Source: a virus. Taken from it: a DNA stretch of 64,000 nt. The first letter of the stretch is position 1. Each line of letters opens with the position of its first letter. Shown here one piece after another: positions 15,776 to 22,841 of the stretch. A program made the translations under genes and the position numbers. The notes beneath the pieces were generated by a model. It had not been told where the DNA came from. It searched no databases and saw only the letters and a program-made list of their open reading frames with translations. The DNA is taken from IMG/VR virus record IMGVR_UViG_3300017963_000024, positions 22,833-86,832 of that record; one strand, given 5' to 3'.

Positions 15776-16261
15776 ATGGTGGCGAAGAGCACGTTCGTTT
15801 CCCCGATTCGGTTCACAGAAACGTGGGAGCGGCTAACCGAGAAACAGAGGGAGTTCGTTCTGGATGCTTTCGATGGTACTTCACAGGACGAACTGGTGGA
15901 CGCGCTCACACGCATCGACACGATCATCGTCTACCACGGAATGCTCAAGGACGCGGAGGAGCACGAGAGGAACATGGACCCGAAACGCGGCACAGAGGAT
16001 GAGGACTGCACCTGTCCACAGTGTCGCGGGTTTGGGCACGATGACAGGATCGTGGTCGATCTCCAGAAGGAGAAAGCCACAACGGGGACGCTCATCTGTG
16101 AGCTACTCCAAACCTTCATCGACGATGTTCCCCGTAGCGAGATCCTCGATGCAATCCACAGACTCCGGGTGTGGGTCGAGCGGCATCCGGGTGTCAGCCC
16201 TGACATTCGTAATCTGAAATGCTCCGCTCCAGACTACGAACTCTTCGAGGTTTGTCCGTGA
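15776..16261 (+). CDS. Hypothetical protein, 161 aa
   Basis: ATG at 15776 follows aggaggggtaag, one base after the upstream stop. The product is acidic and helical, with one CTCPQC pair near residue 80. No family is recognised. The stop overlaps the next gene's GTG. Confidence 0.6.
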   Translation: MVAKSTFVSPIRFTETWERLTEKQREFVLDAFDGTSQDELVDALTRIDTIIVYHGMLKDAEEHERNMDPKRGTEDEDCTCPQCRGFGHDDRIVVDLQKEKATTGTLICELLQTFIDDVPRSEILDAIHRLRVWVERHPGVSPDIRNLKCSAPDYELFEVCP

Positions 16262-16458
16262 GTACGCTCAAGCAACTCAGGAAGGTGCGTAACAAAGCTT
16301 ACCGGCTGTCGATCATACTCGGGGATGTGATCGCAATCCTCAACGGGACTTACATCAAGCGTGTGATGAGAAAGCACGCGCTGAAGCGGGCCGGTAGAGC
16401 AACGATGTGGGGCATCCCCGTTTCAAAGCTGAAAGGAAAAAGGAGGAAGCGCAGATGA
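16258..16458 (+). CDS. Small basic phage protein, 66 aa (paralogue of 22890-23060)
   Basis: GTG at 16258 overlaps the upstream TGA and follows cgagg. The pattern K-x-Y-R-L-x-x-x-LGDV-x-A-x-L-x-G, then IKR-x-x-RK-x-ALK-x-AGR, is shared with the 56-residue product at 22890. Short arginine-rich proteins with LGD and RK motifs are common in phages, with no known role. Confidence 0.6.
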   Translation: MSTLKQLRKVRNKAYRLSIILGDVIAILNGTYIKRVMRKHALKRAGRATMWGIPVSKLKGKRRKRR

Positions 16459-16736
16459 AGGGGAACTACGAAGAAGGGAAATTGGGGCGAACAGCGGCAG
16501 AGAGTCTGCTGGCGGCTGCCAACCTGATGGGAAACGAAGCAGAGGTTGATGCGTTCATGGACACGATCATGCGGTCCCACCGTACTCTGCAACAGGGGGC
16601 GGGGCGTTTCATCCAAGCTTTGATCTTCAACACGGCGGAGGACAAGTGGGGCCACGATCTCCGTAATGAAGCGTGGGTGGAGTTCTGCAAGGCAGCCAAA
16701 CCTCTCGTGTGGGACCACCCGCTGCCGTTCATGTAG
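16455..16736 (+). CDS. Hypothetical helical protein, 93 aa
   Basis: ATG at 16455 follows aaaggaggaagcgcag and overlaps the upstream stop by four bases. It is predicted all-helical with aromatic residues in its second half. No family is recognised. It ends a four-gene unit, and a hairpin follows. Confidence 0.6.
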   Translation: MKGNYEEGKLGRTAAESLLAAANLMGNEAEVDAFMDTIMRSHRTLQQGAGRFIQALIFNTAEDKWGHDLRNEAWVEFCKAAKPLVWDHPLPFM

Positions 16737-16750
16737 CAGGGGGAGCGGCT

Positions 16751-16779
16751 CGCCATAGCGGGCCTACCCTGCTATGGCG
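16751..16779 (+). terminator. Hairpin CGCCATAGC/GCTATGGCG
   Basis: A perfect 9-bp stem with an 11-base loop sits between the 16455 gene and the next promoter. The T-run is missing. The 18 bases at 16744-16761 recur at 17483-17500, just before another promoter. Confidence 0.5.
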
Positions 16780-16790
16780 GGACTGCTAAC

Positions 16791-16819
16791 TTGACAAAGC
16801 TTTGGGCATTTGGTACAAT
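16791..16819 (+). promoter_or_regulatory. Promoter: TTGACA-17-TACAAT
   Basis: TTGACA (16791-16796), AAGCTTTG just after it, and TACAAT (16814-16819) with a 17-bp spacer. It serves the gene at 16876. Confidence 0.75.
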
Positions 16820-16875
16820 GTGCCACCATCGAGAAACGGGGATTTCCCCCACACACACAACGAAAGGAGGAAGCG

Positions 16876-17481
16876 ATGGCAGTAGATCTGAAGAAGAAGT
16901 TGGCGGCCTTGAAGGCGAAGGCTGCCGCCGCGAAGAAGGAGTCCAACGGGAAGGTGCCGAAGAAGGGTGCTTTCAAGGAGGACAAGAAGGCAGCGGCAAA
17001 GGTGAAGGGTGAGGTGAAGAAGAAGGGGAAGAAGGACTACGACCCGGACAAGGAGGAGTTGTTCGGCGGGATGACCGAGAAGGAGATGAAGAAGATCGAG
17101 CGGACGACCAATCCGAGGGAACTCGATGTCTCCACCCGGCGTTACCTCCCGCAGATCAACGAGACGTGTGCCATCCTCCGGCAGATCGAGAAGCTGAACG
17201 AGGAAGTCTTCTGCGCGGTGGGGACGTTGCTGTTCGACAGGACGGTGGCGGGAGAATTGAAGTGGGCCAACCAGTGTCTCAAGGCCAACGACATGGGGCT
17301 GGACTTCAAGGGCGAGGTGGATCAGCCTGTCGAGAAGGTGCTCGACGTTCTGTATCTGGCAGGGTTCTACGTGGCGGAGGTGCAGAAGAAGCAGATTGCT
17401 TTGGCCCACCAGACGAGCAAGGCCAAGGCGGTGGTGCTGGCCGGGAAGGATTCCTGCAAGGTTGCCGTTGCCAAGGTGTAA
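16876..17481 (+). CDS. Lysine-rich hypothetical protein, 201 aa
   Basis: ATG at 16876 follows cgaaaggaggaagcg. Residues 1-60 are a Lys/Ala-rich basic tail and the rest is a helical folded domain with two cysteines. It is transcribed alone from its own promoter and must be abundant if promoter strength is a guide. A DNA-binding or nucleoid role is possible but unproven. A 377-codon antisense frame over it is an artefact of composition. Confidence 0.65.
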   Translation: MAVDLKKKLAALKAKAAAAKKESNGKVPKKGAFKEDKKAAAKVKGEVKKKGKKDYDPDKEELFGGMTEKEMKKIERTTNPRELDVSTRRYLPQINETCAILRQIEKLNEEVFCAVGTLLFDRTVAGELKWANQCLKANDMGLDFKGEVDQPVEKVLDVLYLAGFYVAEVQKKQIALAHQTSKAKAVVLAGKDSCKVAVAKV

Positions 17482-17508
17482 AGCGGCTCGCCATAGCGGG
17501 GAGGAAAG

Positions 17509-17537
17509 TTGACAAAGCTTTCCTCCCTTGCTATAAT
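17509..17537 (+). promoter_or_regulatory. Consensus promoter: TTGACA-17-TATAAT
   Basis: Both boxes are perfect sigma-70 matches: TTGACA at 17509-17514 and TATAAT at 17532-17537. AAGCTTT follows the -35 box. It starts the unit for the gene at 17593. Confidence 0.85.
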
Positions 17538-17592
17538 GTATGCACAGTGAGGGAAGGGATTTCCCCTTCCCCTTAGACGAAGGAGGAGCGAA

Positions 17593-17844
17593 ATGGCAAC
17601 ATCGAAAGACAGAGAGATCGAGAAGCTGCGGAAGGAACTGGCTGCCATGAAGTCGAAGAAGTCGAAGGTGGAGTCGGGTCTGAACCTCTCGGTCACGTCG
17701 GGCAAGAACAGGCTGGCCGTGGCGGGGCTGGCCGGGATCAAGGGCTACGTGTTCACGTTCAAGCGGGCGACGATCATGGACATTCTGGAGAACGCGAAGC
17801 GCATCGTCGAGTTCCTCGACGAGCACCCCGAGATCGAGGAGTAG
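17593..17844 (+). CDS. Small hypothetical protein, 83 aa
   Basis: ATG at 17593 follows cgaaggaggagcgaa. A charged coiled-coil-like N-terminus (EIEKLRKELAAMKSKK) is followed by a small domain with GLAGIKGYVFTF and a C-terminal helix. The strong promoter suggests high expression. No family is recognised. Confidence 0.62.
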   Translation: MATSKDREIEKLRKELAAMKSKKSKVESGLNLSVTSGKNRLAVAGLAGIKGYVFTFKRATIMDILENAKRIVEFLDEHPEIEE

Positions 17845-17856
17845 ACCGCCGGAGCA

Positions 17857-17911
17857 CGGCCCCCTTCGGGGGGCCGCCCCCTCCCGAAACGAACCGCTCC
17901 CCGAGGAGCGG
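17857..17911 (+). terminator. Two GC-rich hairpins with tetraloops
   Basis: CGGCCCCC-TTCG-GGGGGCCG (17857-17876) and CCGCTCC-CCGA-GGAGCGG (17894-17911) are both perfect stems. They lack T-runs, so they may slow polymerase or protect transcript ends. A ribosome site (ataggaggcgagt) for the next gene follows. Confidence 0.55.
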
Positions 17912-17930
17912 CCAGCCATAGGAGGCGAGT

Positions 17931-18089
17931 ATGACGTTGGCAGTACAAGTTTGCCGCGTCTGCCTCCGACCGGAGAATCTCTGCAAGTGTACCGAAGCTC
18001 TCGAACGCGCCTATGCAGAGAGTGAAGGTCCTTGGATCATTCGGACGGAGGAGGAGATAGCGGCTTTGGATTGCAGGGGCAGACCATGA
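17931..18089 (+). CDS. Tiny cysteine-rich protein, 52 aa
   Basis: ATG at 17931 follows ataggaggcgagt. Cysteines in CRVCLRPENLCKC could bind one zinc. The rest is acidic. The stop overlaps the next start (ATGA). No family is recognised. Confidence 0.55.
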   Translation: MTLAVQVCRVCLRPENLCKCTEALERAYAESEGPWIIRTEEEIAALDCRGRP

Positions 18090-18277
18090 GCAAAACATTC
18101 AAGGATGATCGAGGCGATGGAGACAAACGTTACCGGCTGCTGATGAAGAAGGCGGAGCAGTCGAGGAAGGAACGGAGGAGGTATGAAGCTTTCAGTCGAA
18201 GCGAAGAAAGAACTCGTCAGGGTCGTGGACAACACATGGAGCGCAATCGCAATCGACGTGCTCCAGTGCCTAGCTGA
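18086..18277 (+). CDS. Tiny charged protein, 63 aa
   Basis: The ATGA overlap favours translation. The first 35 residues are charged and helical (RLLMKKAEQSRKERRRYEA); the last 30 overlap the next gene and are arginine-rich and of poor quality. The true product may matter mainly for translational coupling. Confidence 0.4.
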   Translation: MSKTFKDDRGDGDKRYRLLMKKAEQSRKERRRYEAFSRSEERTRQGRGQHMERNRNRRAPVPS

Positions 18278-18464
18278 TTGCGAAGGCAAGAAGGTCGAGG
18301 CGGTCACAGTGGACCGGGAGTCCGTGTGTGACTCTGTCCTCAACTATTGGGAAACGCACGGCGGGAAGATGAGTGACGAACTCAAAACCTTCCTCCGTTC
18401 GGGAAGCGATCTGGTCAGGAAGTCTGTCCGGGGGTGTCTGAAGTTCTCCCGTTACGGACTCTGA
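18183..18464 (+). CDS. Small helical hypothetical protein, 93 aa
   Basis: ATG at 18183 has a strong gaacggaggaggt site. The product is helical with three cysteines and a basic C-terminus. No family is recognised. It is followed by hairpins and a terminator. Confidence 0.6.
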   Translation: MKLSVEAKKELVRVVDNTWSAIAIDVLQCLADCEGKKVEAVTVDRESVCDSVLNYWETHGGKMSDELKTFLRSGSDLVRKSVRGCLKFSRYGL

Positions 18465-18528
18465 CCGCTACGGGCTGCTCCCTCTGTCCCCCCGGAGGGA
18501 GCGGTCCACCTCCCAGCCGCTTAGGGGT

Positions 18529-18557
18529 CGCCGCACAAGCGGCGCAATCTTTTTTTT
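18529..18557 (+). terminator. Rho-independent terminator
   Basis: CGCCGC-ACAA-GCGGCG is followed after five bases by eight T residues. A second GC-rich hairpin (GCTCCCTC with GAGGGAGC) lies just upstream at about 18476-18502. It ends the 17.5-18.5 kb unit. Confidence 0.7.
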
Positions 18558-18635
18558 AGCAAGCGGTGCAAGACCAGCCGCGAAGCGGCTGCTCATAAGG
18601 GCAACCCATAGGTGGGGGATAAGCCGCCTCTCGAT

Positions 18636-18664
18636 TTGACAAAGCTTCAAAGCTTTGCTATACT
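18636..18664 (+). promoter_or_regulatory. Promoter: TTGACA-17-TATACT with two AAGCTT
   Basis: TTGACA (18636-18641) and TATACT (18659-18664) flank a 17-bp spacer that holds two AAGCTT palindromes. It drives the gene at 18697. Confidence 0.78.
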
Positions 18665-18696
18665 GTAACCATCGAAAACAACCACGGAGGAAGGAC

Positions 18697-19164
18697 ATGA
18701 GAAAGACAAAGTATAGATGGCCCGCAATGACCAAGGCACTAGAGGCAAAGTACGAGAGAGCCAGAAAGGAGGTTCCGCGACTCTGGAACGGAATTGTGCT
18801 GGGACTCGGGGAAGAGTTCCTGCTCCACTGGAAGAACCAGAGAGAGTGCCATGATAACCGCGACCTCGAAGAAGTGTGGGAGGTGTGGAGGCACCTGACG
18901 AGTGGAGGTGGTGCCCGCCCCAAGACCCCGAACGACACCTACCGGATTGCAATGGCATGGCTCCCAAAGCTTGTCCACCGTACTACCTCCGCAGGTGAGG
19001 CAATCCGTTGGGTGCAGGGGGTTCTCAACGAAGACGGGGAACTGTCGGACAATGGTATCGCCATCCCCTTCTTTGCCGTCTCCCATCATGGGACAACCCG
19101 CGATGCTCTGGAGCACATTGCCATGAAGAGGCATGAAGAAGTCTTTGACATGGGTTCTTGCTAG
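18697..19164 (+). CDS. Hypothetical protein, 155 aa
   Basis: ATG at 18697 follows ggaggaaggac. The N-terminus is basic (KTKYRW) and the middle helical with several Trp residues. No domain is recognised. It is the only gene in its unit, between a strong promoter and a hairpin. Confidence 0.62.
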   Translation: MRKTKYRWPAMTKALEAKYERARKEVPRLWNGIVLGLGEEFLLHWKNQRECHDNRDLEEVWEVWRHLTSGGGARPKTPNDTYRIAMAWLPKLVHRTTSAGEAIRWVQGVLNEDGELSDNGIAIPFFAVSHHGTTRDALEHIAMKRHEEVFDMGSC

Positions 19165-19179
19165 AAAGAGAGTGTGTGC

Positions 19180-19206
19180 GCGGCCCCCCGTGGGTGTGGG
19201 GGCCGC
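19180..19206 (+). terminator. Hairpin GCGGCCCCC/GGGGGCCGC
   Basis: A perfect 9-bp GC stem with a 9-base loop lies after the 18697 gene. No T-run follows; the next gene's ataggaggag site starts a few bases later, so transcription may continue. Confidence 0.5.
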
Positions 19207-19225
19207 CGAACCATAGGAGGAGAAA

Positions 19226-19501
19226 ATGAAAGAACTACAGGGCAATGAATTCTTTGATCTGTTCGACCCGGAGGTTCACCAGACGCTCAAGGACGTGGCA
19301 AAGAAGTTCGACGCGGACGGGATGATCGTGTTCGAGAATCTCCAGATGGACTCCAGTCAGTTCGGGGAGCGAACTGCCGTGGTGTTCGGGTCATGCTGCA
19401 CCTACAAGACGGCGCAGGACGCGGAGGGGAAGTGGCTGTACGATCTCCCGTCTCAGAGGCAGTACGCAACGGCATGGGTGGATGCGGTGTGGTTGGATTA
19501 A
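19226..19501 (+). CDS. Small acidic hypothetical protein, 91 aa
   Basis: ATG at 19226 follows ataggaggagaaa. The sequence is acidic and aromatic, with a probable α/β fold (ADGMIVFENLQM, TAVVFGSC). No family is recognised. Confidence 0.6.
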   Translation: MKELQGNEFFDLFDPEVHQTLKDVAKKFDADGMIVFENLQMDSSQFGERTAVVFGSCCTYKTAQDAEGKWLYDLPSQRQYATAWVDAVWLD

Positions 19502-19526
19502 CAGAAAACCATAGCGCGGGTCCAGC

Positions 19527-19555
19527 TTGACACTCCTTCAAAGCTTTGCTATACT
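19527..19555 (+). promoter_or_regulatory. Promoter: TTGACA-17-TATACT
   Basis: TTGACA (19527-19532) and TATACT (19550-19555) with a 17-bp spacer. Here AAGCTTTG lies next to the -10 rather than the -35, unlike most of its relatives. It precedes the gene at 19583. Confidence 0.75.
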
Positions 19556-19582
19556 GGTTGCAAATGGAGGAAGGAGATTCCA

Positions 19583-20068
19583 ATGACCAGAACCTATGAA
19601 GTTTGTGATCGGTGTTCCCGCGTCGTCAGCAAGTGGGAGAGAGATGCGGGCTGGGCTGCCTGTCATGGACGGGGAGTCATCGAGGTCCCCGAAGAGGCAG
19701 CTAAGGACTACGAGTCCTGCCGCCTCTGCGATGAGCCAGCCGTCGCTTACGTGGAGTGGGTGAGTGATGCTGATGGGTGGGACCGCAGGACGGGGCTGGC
19801 TACGGTGGTCGAACAGGTCGAACGGTTCCCGTACTGTTTGGAGCACGTTCAGACGACCATCTCCGATGGTGACGCTATCGGGAGTGAGCCTGTTGAGCCG
19901 CTGACGTTCGAGTTTCTGCTCAATATCTCGCGGAGTCTGGAGGATGTCTATGACTTCTTCTGGTCCTGCATGAAACACAAAGGAGTCTACCACCCGAACC
20001 ACAGGAAGCGTCGTGGTCTTGCGCGTGCCTTTCGGGGGATTGGAGGAAGGGTTCGCCGAGGAGGGTGA
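19583..20068 (+). CDS. Hypothetical protein with zinc-binding-type cysteines, 161 aa
   Basis: ATG at 19583 follows ggaggaaggagattcca. Cysteine pairs CDRC (8-11) and CRLC (46-49) with further Cys and His could form zinc sites. The C-terminus is strongly basic (KRRGLARAFRG-type), which suggests nucleic-acid contact. No named family. Confidence 0.6.
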   Translation: MTRTYEVCDRCSRVVSKWERDAGWAACHGRGVIEVPEEAAKDYESCRLCDEPAVAYVEWVSDADGWDRRTGLATVVEQVERFPYCLEHVQTTISDGDAIGSEPVEPLTFEFLLNISRSLEDVYDFFWSCMKHKGVYHPNHRKRRGLARAFRGIGGRVRRGG

Positions 20069-20090
20069 AAGCCCTACCTCATCCACCCGG

Positions 20091-20116
20091 TAGGCGGAAT
20101 CTTCGGATTCCGCCTA
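20091..20116 (+). terminator. Hairpin with 11-bp stem and TTCG loop
   Basis: TAGGCGGAATC-TTCG-GATTCCGCCTA is perfect. Further small stems follow (CCCCAC/GTGGGG near 20125, CGTGC/GCACG near 20145). There is no T-run, but the cluster lies exactly between a stop codon and the next promoter. Confidence 0.6.
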
Positions 20117-20217
20117 TGGCTGACCCCCACCCGTGGGGCTGATCGTGCGTAGCACGCGGGATCGTGGGGAACACCTAGCGGGTGCTCATAACAGAAACCC
20201 ATAAGCCGCTAGTCCAT

Positions 20218-20245
20218 TTGACAAAGCTTTTAGATTTGCTATAAT
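20218..20245 (+). promoter_or_regulatory. Promoter: TTGACA-16-TATAAT
   Basis: Consensus TTGACA (20218-20223) followed by AAGCTTTT and TATAAT (20240-20245) with a 16-bp spacer. The 14 bases ACAGAAACCCATAA just upstream resemble sequences before the promoters at 15.4 and 19.5 kb. It drives the 28-codon gene and the two after it. Confidence 0.82.
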
Positions 20246-20287
20246 GTAGTCACGTTGGAAATGAATCCAACAACAAAGGAGGAAGGT

Positions 20288-20374
20288 ATGCACGCAGAAG
20301 GAAAAGTTGGAGTAAGTGAGTTCGTGCGGAGGCAAACCCCGGAATCACGCTTCGGGCACTTCGAGGGAACGTAG
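20288..20374 (+). CDS. 28-residue peptide gene directly behind a consensus promoter
   Basis: ATG at 20288 follows aaaggaggaaggt, as strong as any site in the window, and a TAG closes the frame after 28 codons. The peptide has mixed charge and no signal or membrane segment. It may be a functional micropeptide or a leader that primes ribosomes for the next gene, nine bases on. Confidence 0.45.
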   Translation: MHAEGKVGVSEFVRRQTPESRFGHFEGT

Positions 20375-20383
20375 GAAGAACTG

Positions 20384-20857
20384 GTGAAGATGGTCGAGGC
20401 AGTTGAAGTGGAGAAGTGGGAGCGTGGCTACCGGGATGGTGTGTGGCTCGTCCCCATAACGCGGAGTGAGCCGTGGGGGGGTGCGGTACAGAGATTCTTC
20501 ACCAGCATCGTTCCCACGAAAGGCCGAATCATGTACGGGAGGTGGGAGGCGAGGAGGCCGGGTGAGAAACCTGTGATGGTCCGAACGGTAGCTGGTGACA
20601 AAACCAGAGCTAACTTCGTGGCAATCGTGCTCTACGAAGATTGGGTGCTCGCGGAAGACAACGAACGGTCCACCGACAAGAAGTACGAGATCATCTCCAT
20701 CAACGCCTCCCCGTTGGACAAGGATGTTCCGATGACCCCGGAAACGATGAAGCGCAACATGAACCACGAGGCTGGGGGAACGAAGGGAACATACACAGAC
20801 GAGGAGTTCGCGGAGTCGGAGGCTTTCTGGAAGGCTCACGCAATGGTGGAGAGGTGA
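20384..20857 (+). CDS. DUF3228-like protein
   Basis: The C-terminal half matches the DUF3228 pattern I recall: VLYEDWVLAEDNERSTDKKYEIISINASP, PMTPETMKRN, GGTKGTYTDEEFAES and a final W-x-x-HA, read here in order without gaps. The role of this family is unknown. The frame opens at GTG 20384, with ATG at 20390 as an alternative. It follows the micropeptide gene. Confidence 0.65.
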   Translation: MKMVEAVEVEKWERGYRDGVWLVPITRSEPWGGAVQRFFTSIVPTKGRIMYGRWEARRPGEKPVMVRTVAGDKTRANFVAIVLYEDWVLAEDNERSTDKKYEIISINASPLDKDVPMTPETMKRNMNHEAGGTKGTYTDEEFAESEAFWKAHAMVER

Positions 20858-20858
20858 G

Positions 20859-21014
20859 ATGCTGAAGACGATGCTGGGCGGACTGGTGAAGGAGGGGCTG
20901 AAACAAACGAGTGAGTTCAGGAATCGCCCCTCCGGGTTGTATGACAGGAACGAGGAAGAATTGACGTTCGAGGAGGTTTTCAAACACCTCCTCGATGCGC
21001 TAAGAAAAGGATAA
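20859..21014 (+). CDS. Tiny hypothetical protein, 51 aa
   Basis: ATG at 20859 follows ggagaggtgag, just after the upstream stop. The product is helical at both ends and acidic in the middle. It closes the unit and is followed at once by a strong terminator. Confidence 0.55.
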   Translation: MLKTMLGGLVKEGLKQTSEFRNRPSGLYDRNEEELTFEEVFKHLLDALRKG

Positions 21015-21059
21015 TCTGCGAGCGGTGAGACGGATACCTTCCCCCGTCACCCGTGTCGA

Positions 21060-21090
21060 GGGGCAGTCTTTCGGGACTGCCCCTTTTTTT
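21060..21090 (+). terminator. Strong Rho-independent terminator
   Basis: GGGGCAGTC and GACTGCCCC make a perfect 9-bp stem with a TTTCGG loop followed by seven T residues. It ends the transcription units of the 15-21 kb region. Confidence 0.9.
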
Positions 21091-21252
21091 GTCCTCGTCG
21101 CTCTGTGGACGAGCGGTGCATTTGACTTGCTAGCGGCGCGCCTTACGCTTCGTGGAGGTCGTTCAGTCAAAGCTTTCCTGAAAACGCGCGGTGCAGCTTT
21201 TAACGGCAGACTCGACGCTTTTGGACCCCCCCCGAACAGAAGTTCGTACCCC

Positions 21253-21274
21253 CTGACCGACCCCCTGACCGGGG
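21253..21274. repeat. Left flanking direct repeat of the 21-24 kb island
   Basis: Twenty-two bases (CTGACCGACCCC start, TGACCGGGG end) recur at 23703-23723 in the same orientation with one C fewer. A related GTTCGTACCCCCT also occurs beside each copy (21243 and 23746). Confidence 0.8.
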
Positions 21275-21276
21275 GT

Positions 21277-21403
21277 GTCAAAGCTTTGACGGTGCCGTGA
21301 AGTGTCACATGGTCAAAGTTTGTCACTTTCCAAAAGTCAAAGCTTTTCGACCACTTAGGGGGGAAGGTTCAAGGAAATTCGACCTTTGTGTCAAAGCTTT
21401 GAC
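21277..21403. repeat. Two perfect GTCAAAGCTTTGAC palindromes
   Basis: The 14-bp palindrome is exact at 21277-21290 and 21390-21403, and a third exact copy lies at 23492-23505. Imperfect versions occur at 21167, 21336 and 21464. Such repeated 14-mers in non-coding DNA look like protein-binding sites. Confidence 0.85.
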
Positions 21404-21438
21404 GGTAGTGCGAACAAACGTTCACGATAGGACGTCAA

Positions 21439-21489
21439 GGACCGTGCCAAAAGCTTTGAACCTTCAAAGCTTTGACGTTGGCACGGTCC
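21439..21489. repeat. Nested inverted repeat centred on paired AAGCTT sites
   Basis: Outer arms GGACCGTGCCAA (21439-21450) and TTGGCACGGTCC (21478-21489) are perfect. Inside them AAGCTTTGAA (21451-21460) and TTCAAAGCTT (21463-21472) are also perfect inverted arms around CC. The element could extrude as a cruciform or bind a dimeric protein cooperatively. Confidence 0.85.
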
Positions 21490-21778
21490 TAGCTACCATT
21501 CCGAACCATGATCGGTTCACGTTCCCCCCCTTCGGTTCCCCTTCGGTCAAGCCTTCCCCTTGGAAGGTGAGGAACCAAAGGGGATTCGGCACCTTCCAAG
21601 GTGAGCAGTCAGGGATTGCAGAATAATCGTGGCTCCTGATTGGCCGAACGAAGGTTCGGTCACGTCACTCCAGTTCTGATGATCGAAACCTTGGAAGGGG
21701 TGACAGGGAAGGGGAACCCTTCCTACCGAATAAGAACCCAAAAGCTTTGAACCTACAACGATCAAGGGAAGGTGAGAA

Positions 21779-22831
21779 ATGGCTACTGACAAAACTGAGT
21801 TTGTTACTCCTGAAGGGTTTGTTTTCTACGTTCCTACCTCTGATGCCGATGTAATCATGCAACAGAGGAAGGAAGGCCGTCGAACCCTTCTCGAAATTCT
21901 AGAAGGAAGGGGATATGAGCCTTCCGAAGTGACCGAACCTTCCGAACCCTTGGAAGTGGTCAAAGGCTCCGAGCCTGAACTTCCGATTGAACTTACAGAC
22001 GTGGTCAACGAACCGAAGGTTCAAACGAAGCCACTTCGGAGAACAATCGTTGACCGTTCCCGTGAGTCAAAGCTTGAAGAACTGACAAGCCTTCTGACTC
22101 AACAGAACGAAGCTTTGAAAGCTCAGTTGCTTGAACTGAGGAAAGAAGCCAACGGGAACGAACCTGAAGCCAACGAAGCCACTTCGGAAACGGTCAACGG
22201 TCCTGTCACTCCTGAAATGGTCGAAGCCTTTTTCGTTTCCATTCTGGCAACAATCGGAAGGGATGTTAAAGCCTTCGTTTCCACGTTCGTTCGGTTCACC
22301 TTCAAGCTTGTTTCCTTCACCTTCAAGCTTGCCACTTCCCCCCTTTGGGTTCCTATCAAGTGGCTTGTCCGGTTCGGATTGTACCTGAACGGAGTTTCCC
22401 CTTCGGGAACGGTCAAGCCTTCAGGAACCGTCAAGGCTTCGGTTCCTTCCGAACCTTCCGAACCTTCGGGAACGAAGGGAACGAAGGGAACGAAGGGAAC
22501 GAAGGGAACGAAGGCAAAGTCAAAGCTTATCCCTGAAGCCACTTCCTACAAGGCTTTGACCGAACGAATCCGAACGAACTTTGGTTACGGTGCCGACCGT
22601 TGGCTTTGTGGCTGGATTGCAAACGAAGGTGAGGAACCGGGAGACGTTCCCGAACTTTCCAAAAGCCCTAGGATTGCAGACACGTTGGCTTTCCTTCATG
22701 CAATCAAGGAACGTGTTTTCAACGGGAACGAAGCTTTGACCGTCAAGTGGTACAACGAACACGTTCGGCAAGACAACGAATGGAAGGTTCGGAAGGGGAA
22801 GGCTTCAGCTAACGTCTACATTTCAGAGTGA
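21779..22831 (+). CDS. Hypothetical membrane-associated protein with GTK repeats, 350 aa
   Basis: ATG at 21779 follows gggaaggtgagaa. Residues 1-100 are acidic and Pro/Glu-rich; about 100-130 form a coiled coil (LEELTSLLTQQNEALKAQLL). Residues about 155-205 are hydrophobic with Lys and Arg breaks (FVRFTFKLVSFTFKLA) and could lie in or on a membrane. A linker with PSEPSEPSG and five GTK units precedes a C-terminal globular domain with several Trp residues. Codon and word use (GGAAC, GAAGG, TTCGG) differ from the rest of the window. No family is recognised. Confidence 0.65.
   Translation: MATDKTEFVTPEGFVFYVPTSDADVIMQQRKEGRRTLLEILEGRGYEPSEVTEPSEPLEVVKGSEPELPIELTDVVNEPKVQTKPLRRTIVDRSRESKLEELTSLLTQQNEALKAQLLELRKEANGNEPEANEATSETVNGPVTPEMVEAFFVSILATIGRDVKAFVSTFVRFTFKLVSFTFKLATSPLWVPIKWLVRFGLYLNGVSPSGTVKPSGTVKASVPSEPSEPSGTKGTKGTKGTKGTKAKSKLIPEATSYKALTERIRTNFGYGADRWLCGWIANEGEEPGDVPELSKSPRIADTLAFLHAIKERVFNGNEALTVKWYNEHVRQDNEWKVRKGKASANVYISE
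22468..22512 (+). repeat. Five tandem 9-bp repeats (GGGAACGAA)
   Basis: Five exact copies within the 21779 gene encode the GTK units. The same word also occurs singly through the island, so it may have grown by slippage. Confidence 0.9.
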
Positions 22832-22841
22832 AGCCAACGAA

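Larger units (their letters stand above)
21091..21778. other. Gene-free region dense in palindromes
   Basis: No convincing gene is present. It contains the left flanking repeat (21253-21274), perfect GTCAAAGCTTTGAC palindromes at 21277-21290 and 21390-21403, further AAGCTT sites near 21169, 21339 and 21739, and a nested inverted repeat at 21439-21489. From 21510 on it is full of CCTTCC/GGAAGG and GGAAC/GTTCC words that pair locally. No clear promoter is visible ahead of the gene at 21779. Confidence 0.6.

Noticed and set aside
16786-17919. 377-codon minus-strand frame
   Set aside because: Antisense of lysine- and alanine-rich genes; it crosses two promoters and a hairpin pair and reads as low-complexity Leu/His/Arg.
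21025-21300. 91-codon + frame
   Set aside because: It contains a strong Rho-independent terminator and palindromic repeats; no ribosome site.
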